This document shows, one piece after another, positions 60,302-64,000 of a DNA stretch of 64,000 nt. Position numbers and translations under genes: made by a program. This DNA is from Caprella mutica (lineage: Eukaryota; Arthropoda; Malacostraca; Amphipoda; Caprellidae). The notes under the pieces were generated by a model, which ran no database searches, was not told the DNA's origin, and saw only the letters and a program-made list of their open reading frames with translations. Numbering within the stretch: position 1 is the stretch's first letter; every line of letters begins with the position of its first letter. Location: assembly GCA_947561585.1 (NCBI GenBank), contig CANNZV010001150.1, positions 62,001-126,000 on the forward strand, given 5' to 3'.

Positions 60302-60544
60302 ATAGAGTCAAACTCCTGAGTTATGAAGCACTCGAGTATAAATGAAGGACCTGAAATATGAAATGCACCTCAGTTATGAAGTATTTTCTATGTTTAAATT
60401 ATAGAAAATGATATACATACGTCATGAATTGCGTCATAGTTATCCATCAATAACCATAGTTTTCTAAGATTTTAATCATAGAAAATTATCTAGTGCACCC
60501 AAGTTATGAAGGAACTTCTACTTCATAACTCAAGAGTTTCACTG
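60302..60544. mobile_element. Mariner/pogo-type MITE
   Basis: The left end AGTCAAACTCCTGAGTTATG and the right end (reversed, CAGTGAAACTCTTGAGTTAT) are inverted, with TA on both sides. About 240 bp; AAGTTATGAAG recurs internally. No transposase. Confidence 0.75.
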
Positions 60545-60922
60545 TATTCAGACTCTGTAGGTAATATGATTATGGAATTTAATATTTCTACTATTAAAAT
60601 AAAATCATATTGTAATGATGTTTTGCTTAGTTTATGTTATATCTACTTTTCTGTAGAATTAATTTCTAATTTCCAAATTTTATTATTGTTTTACAGGCTT
60701 CAACTTGCCCTAACAAAACCAATTTTATTAATTATCTCGTGAATATGTCCTTTTGTGTTGGTAAAAACTTTATTTAACTTACCAATCCTAATACCTATCA
60801 AAACTACTAAACTATTTAAGTGGTAACTCAATTATAAGCTATATATATAAATTTCGGCACACAGCAGTGGCACACATGTTATCACTCCCGGAGCGATCGC
60901 TCTTTTTGTGTGCCACATTGTA

Positions 60923-62541
60923 CAGTAGTGGACAAAATATAAGGGTAAGCCAAAACAAGTTATCTAAATCTTTGATTTCATATAAAGTACAAAACACACA
61001 TTATTGAAATTTTGCATGAATTTTCATATAGAGCTCATATGTATTCGTATGAAATTTCAAAGCATTTGGACAAATATTCTAGGAATAGTTCCATATTTTA
61101 CTTCAAACACTAAATTTTGCTCTGGTCAAAAGTTAAGGGTAGCCATCATAAACTTTGAAATATTCGCGGATATTGGCAATTAACTTAATAATTTGTGAAT
61201 AATTATTTGATATATCACTTGAAGATATCTTCTATCACAAAATTCTATAAATTTTGCACAATATGAAGGAGTTATCCATCTTCTATTCATCCTCGAGAAA
61301 TGTCCACAATTCTTCCACATTTCTTGTGTTTCTTCTCTGAGTACAGTCTCCAATTATTATCCAAGCAATTTCAATTCGATTGAGGTCAGGACTCTGTGAA
61401 AGCCAGCTCATTAGAGCAATTTCTTCATCTTCTAATAGAGTCGTAACTTGTTTATCTGAGTAGTAGGGTACGTTGTCCTGCTTGAAACTCTGTGGTTGAG
61501 GGTCAGCTGCTTGTTGATAGGGGAGAGTATGATGACGAAAGAACTGTTTTATACTTCTGCAATAACTCCTCCTCGTAGACGAACAATGGGACAGGTCCAG
61601 CAGAAAAAATTACCCCCTAAACCATCACACTTCCTCCTCCAAAATTAACCGTACCGTTTTCTTGACGCAGTTCAGAGTTAACATTTCCCCTACTTTACGC
61701 TTAATTCGTACTTTCCCATAAGAGCCAAAAACTTCTATTTTTCTTTCATTCATCACTAGAATGTAATTTCGACCACTGATCAATCGACCAAACGACATAC
61801 TCTTGACAAAACACAAGTAACACTTTCCGTTTCTTTTTTGAGATTGAAGGCTTCGATGCAGGGACAAATGATTGCAAGCCAACTTGTTGAAGTCGAAGCG
61901 AAAAAGTAGACTGGGACACCGTATCACCAGACATGACATCTATCTCACAAAACATTTGACCAGAAGTGTTGAAACTACCTTGCAAGCTACTTTGAAGACT
62001 TGCATGATCTTCTCTCAGCAATGCTTTGGGTAGTCTACCATTCATCGGTTTTGAATCAACAACTGCATACTGCTTATGTTGAGCCACGATATGTTGCACA
62101 ATCCTTTTGTACCTTCATGTGGCAATAGAAATCTCTCGCATCGACAATTAGAGACTGTATCAGAGGGGAAACTTGTGGACATTTCTCGAGGATGAAGAGG
62201 AGATGGATAACTCCTTCATATTGTGCAAAATTATTAGAATTTTGTGGTAGAAGATGTATTGAAGTGATATAGCAAAGAATAATTCACAAATTATTAAGTT
62301 AATTGCCAATATCCGCGAATATTTTATGAATAAGTTTATGATGGCTACCCTTAACTTTTGACTAGAGCAAAATTTATTGTTTGAAATAAAATATGGAACT
62401 ATTCCTAGAATATTTGTCCAAATGCTTTGAAATTTCATATGGATACGTGCAAAATTTCAATAATGCGTGTTTTGTATTTTTTATGAAATTAAAGATTTAT
62501 ATACCTTGTTTTAGCCTACCCTTATATTTTGTTCACTACTG
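60923..62541 (-). mobile_element. Tc1-like transposon (copy B), uninterrupted
   Basis: The termini are CAGTAGTGGACAAAATATAA and the inverse, with TA at 60921-60922 and 62542-62543; 1619 bp. The minus strand carries a decayed transposase like copy A: GSFNTSGQMFCEIDVMSGDT (61979 downwards), VVWSIDQWSK, ERKIEVFGSYGKVRIKRKVG and SWLSQSPDLNRIEIAW. Frames shift at least once. At 61979-61986 it keeps the unduplicated CTTGCAAG that is duplicated around the hAT insertion in copy A. Confidence 0.92.
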
Positions 62542-63349
62542 TATATTACTCATTGTATGGAAGTTTCATGATAATAGGGAAAATCTGAGTCATCGGACTG
62601 TTCCTCATTTTCGATCATGGGAAAAAAGATATGTAATAATAACTATTTAACTGGTTATTTTAATGATTATTATAGCTTTTTAATTATTTTATTACATAAT
62701 CGTAAATGTGGATTTTTCCGATAACTCAAAACTTACTAAAAATGAATCAGTTAATAAAAATATGAATAGGTAAATTAATTAACATTAATTTTGGGTGTTT
62801 GGTCGAGAGCAATCGTGAGTACACCACCTAATGACCCTCATCTAGACACTGCCCAAGTGCCCATAGAGCTATGATAAACTACACTAGAGAGAGGTAGTGT
62901 TGCAGCGATAACAGGATATTTTGTTTCAGTTATATTTATATCATTACTCCATTTAATTGACGCCAGATTGTCAGTTAAGTGACTCCAAAAAATAGAATTA
63001 ACCGTCCTGCAAGACGCGATATAATTTTTACAACCGCTGACTTACCACTTGACACTGCCTGCTACTGCTGCGATTTGAAGCTTTTGGTTTGAGCCTCTAC
63101 TGCTTTTCACTCTTTCCTGCTAGCTTGCAAGCTCGCAATAACGCTTTTGATGTGCGCGCAGCCTAAGCATTTAACATTTTCTGGGATCATTCTACTGAAT
63201 TTCAGATAAGAGGTGAAATGTTTATTTTTTTCAAAATATTTGAAATATCCACTTATTGAATTAGAGCCGCTGGTGGAGTTTTCCTTGATGAAATTTACCT
63301 GGTGAAATTTTCCGCGGTGGAATTTTCCTGATTCCTGAGTAGGGTACAT
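62542..63349. other. Intronic DNA, no exon recognised
   Basis: I searched the minus strand here for the missing Ig exon and found no Ig-like frame with fitting splice sites. Words GGTGGAATTTTCC and GAAATTTACCTGG near 63270-63325 belong to the repeat family also seen near 59530. Confidence 0.45.
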
Positions 63350-63672
63350 TTGACCAGTACTTATATTTAGTGTGATTCACATTTAACGAGTAGGGTCCAG
63401 TGGTTCCTGACTAATATTTAGTGTAACTAACAGCTCACTTACAGGGTCAGCTGGTTCCTGACTAATATTTAGTGTGACTCACAGTTCACTTACAGGGTCG
63501 GCTGGTTCCTGACTAAGATTTAGTGTGACTCACAGTTCACGACTAGGGTCAATGGGTCCCTGACTAATATTTAGTGTGACTACCAGTTCACTAGTAGGGT
63601 CCACTAGTCCTTGTCTAATATTTATTTAGTATGACTCACAGTTCACGAGTAGGGTCCACTGATCCCGGACTA
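63350..63672. repeat. 51-bp tandem repeat containing the exon end and splice donor
   Basis: About 6 copies of a 51-base unit: TTCCTGACTAATATTTAGTG then TGACTCACAGTTCAC and GxxTAGGGTCCACTG. The last (right-most) copy overlaps the 3' end of the Ig exon and its true donor. Two intronic copies keep an exact AACT|GTGAGT (donors at 63482 and 63533 on the minus strand). Confidence 0.92.
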
Positions 63673-63784
63673 TCTTCTGAGGCATGGCTGGTGAGAATCC
63701 CTCACACCGAAGTGTCTTCTTCTCGTCCTCTTCCTTTGGTTCGTAGCGCAGTGTCGATACCGTCACATTGCCTGCCTCGTGTGT
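63640..63784 (-). CDS. Sidestep-like receptor, exon for the end of an Ig domain
   Basis: This 145-base exon lies between acceptor ATCACTTTCTAG and donor GTGAACT|GTGAGT. It enters in phase 0 and leaves in phase 1. It encodes 48 residues: THEAGNVTVSTLRYEPKEED, then EKKTLRCEGFSPAMPQKIVR, then DQWTLLVN. NVTVSTLxxxPxxED...LxC...DxWxLxV matches the C-terminal half of the second Ig of Sidestep proteins. The gene continues past the right edge of the window. The exit phase does not fit the next exon found, at 50784. Confidence 0.88.
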
Positions 63785-64000
63785 CTAGAAAGTGATTGGA
63801 AGAGTTACAAAAAGTAAGAAATTAATTGAGACACCGATGTATTTTTACAATAAAAAGAGCTTAGAGTATTTTATATAATTCAAATACGTTTCAAATATGT
63901 AGATTGGTAACTGGGCAATTGAATAAGTCAATTGATATAATGACACCAGTTACAAAAATATATTCTACCATTGGTCGATTGAACTCATGGAGGAAGCAAA

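Noticed and set aside
60055..60915. Two segments rich in GGCACACA / GTGCCAC words as possible ends of one element
   Set aside because: The shared words are too short and irregular to define terminal repeats, and a separate MITE lies between them.

Overview
This is nuclear DNA from a eukaryote, almost certainly an arthropod. The single host gene that crosses the window is a Sidestep-type (side family) immunoglobulin-superfamily receptor, split by canonical GT-AG introns. The rest is AT-rich non-coding DNA packed with minisatellites, Tc1, hAT and pogo-type transposons, MITEs and one intact CR1/L2-like LINE. I cannot name the species; insect or crustacean are both possible.

Main gene, minus strand. 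Six coding exons can be placed: 63640-63784 (end of an Ig domain), 50625-50784 (second half of the next Ig domain), 45220-45278 (start of the membrane-proximal Ig), 14064-14928 (rest of that Ig, a fibronectin III region and the single transmembrane helix), 10093-10214 and 6515-7177 (cytoplasmic tail, stop and poly(A) signal). The 5' end of the gene lies beyond the right edge. The phases of the last five exons fit exactly. The junction from 63640 to 50784 does not fit, so at least one exon is missing or unrecognised there. The introns are about 12.9, 5.3, 30.3, 3.8 and 2.9 kb.

Intron contents. The 30.3-kb intron holds a 14.15-kb array of about 705 copies of a 20-bp unit (15101-29253). It also holds several smaller arrays, a Tc1 relic, a perfect palindrome, and a complete nested gene on the plus strand (39901-42640, three coding exons). 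The nested gene encodes an 840-residue protein with two C2H2 fingers and a tyrosine-recombinase-like C-terminal half. A 29-bp inverted repeat 8.8 kb apart brackets it. The 12.9-kb intron holds a full-length LINE (about 52244-58237) that has split a 31-bp minisatellite. It also holds a Tc1 copy whose sister in the next intron carries a hAT insertion with a perfect 8-bp target duplication.

Most unusual points. Two tandem arrays abut exons of the receptor gene and repeat its splice signals. A 51-bp array beside exon 63640-63784 multiplies the exon end and 5' splice site. A roughly 15-bp array just upstream of exon 50625-50784 is a string of pyrimidine-tract-CAG 3' splice-site look-alikes. The window also gives direct internal evidence of transposition: an empty site in a paralogous Tc1, and MITE insertions with 8-bp duplications. 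The left 6.4 kb lies beyond the 3' end of the receptor gene and holds nested MITEs and AT-rich DNA with no recognisable gene.
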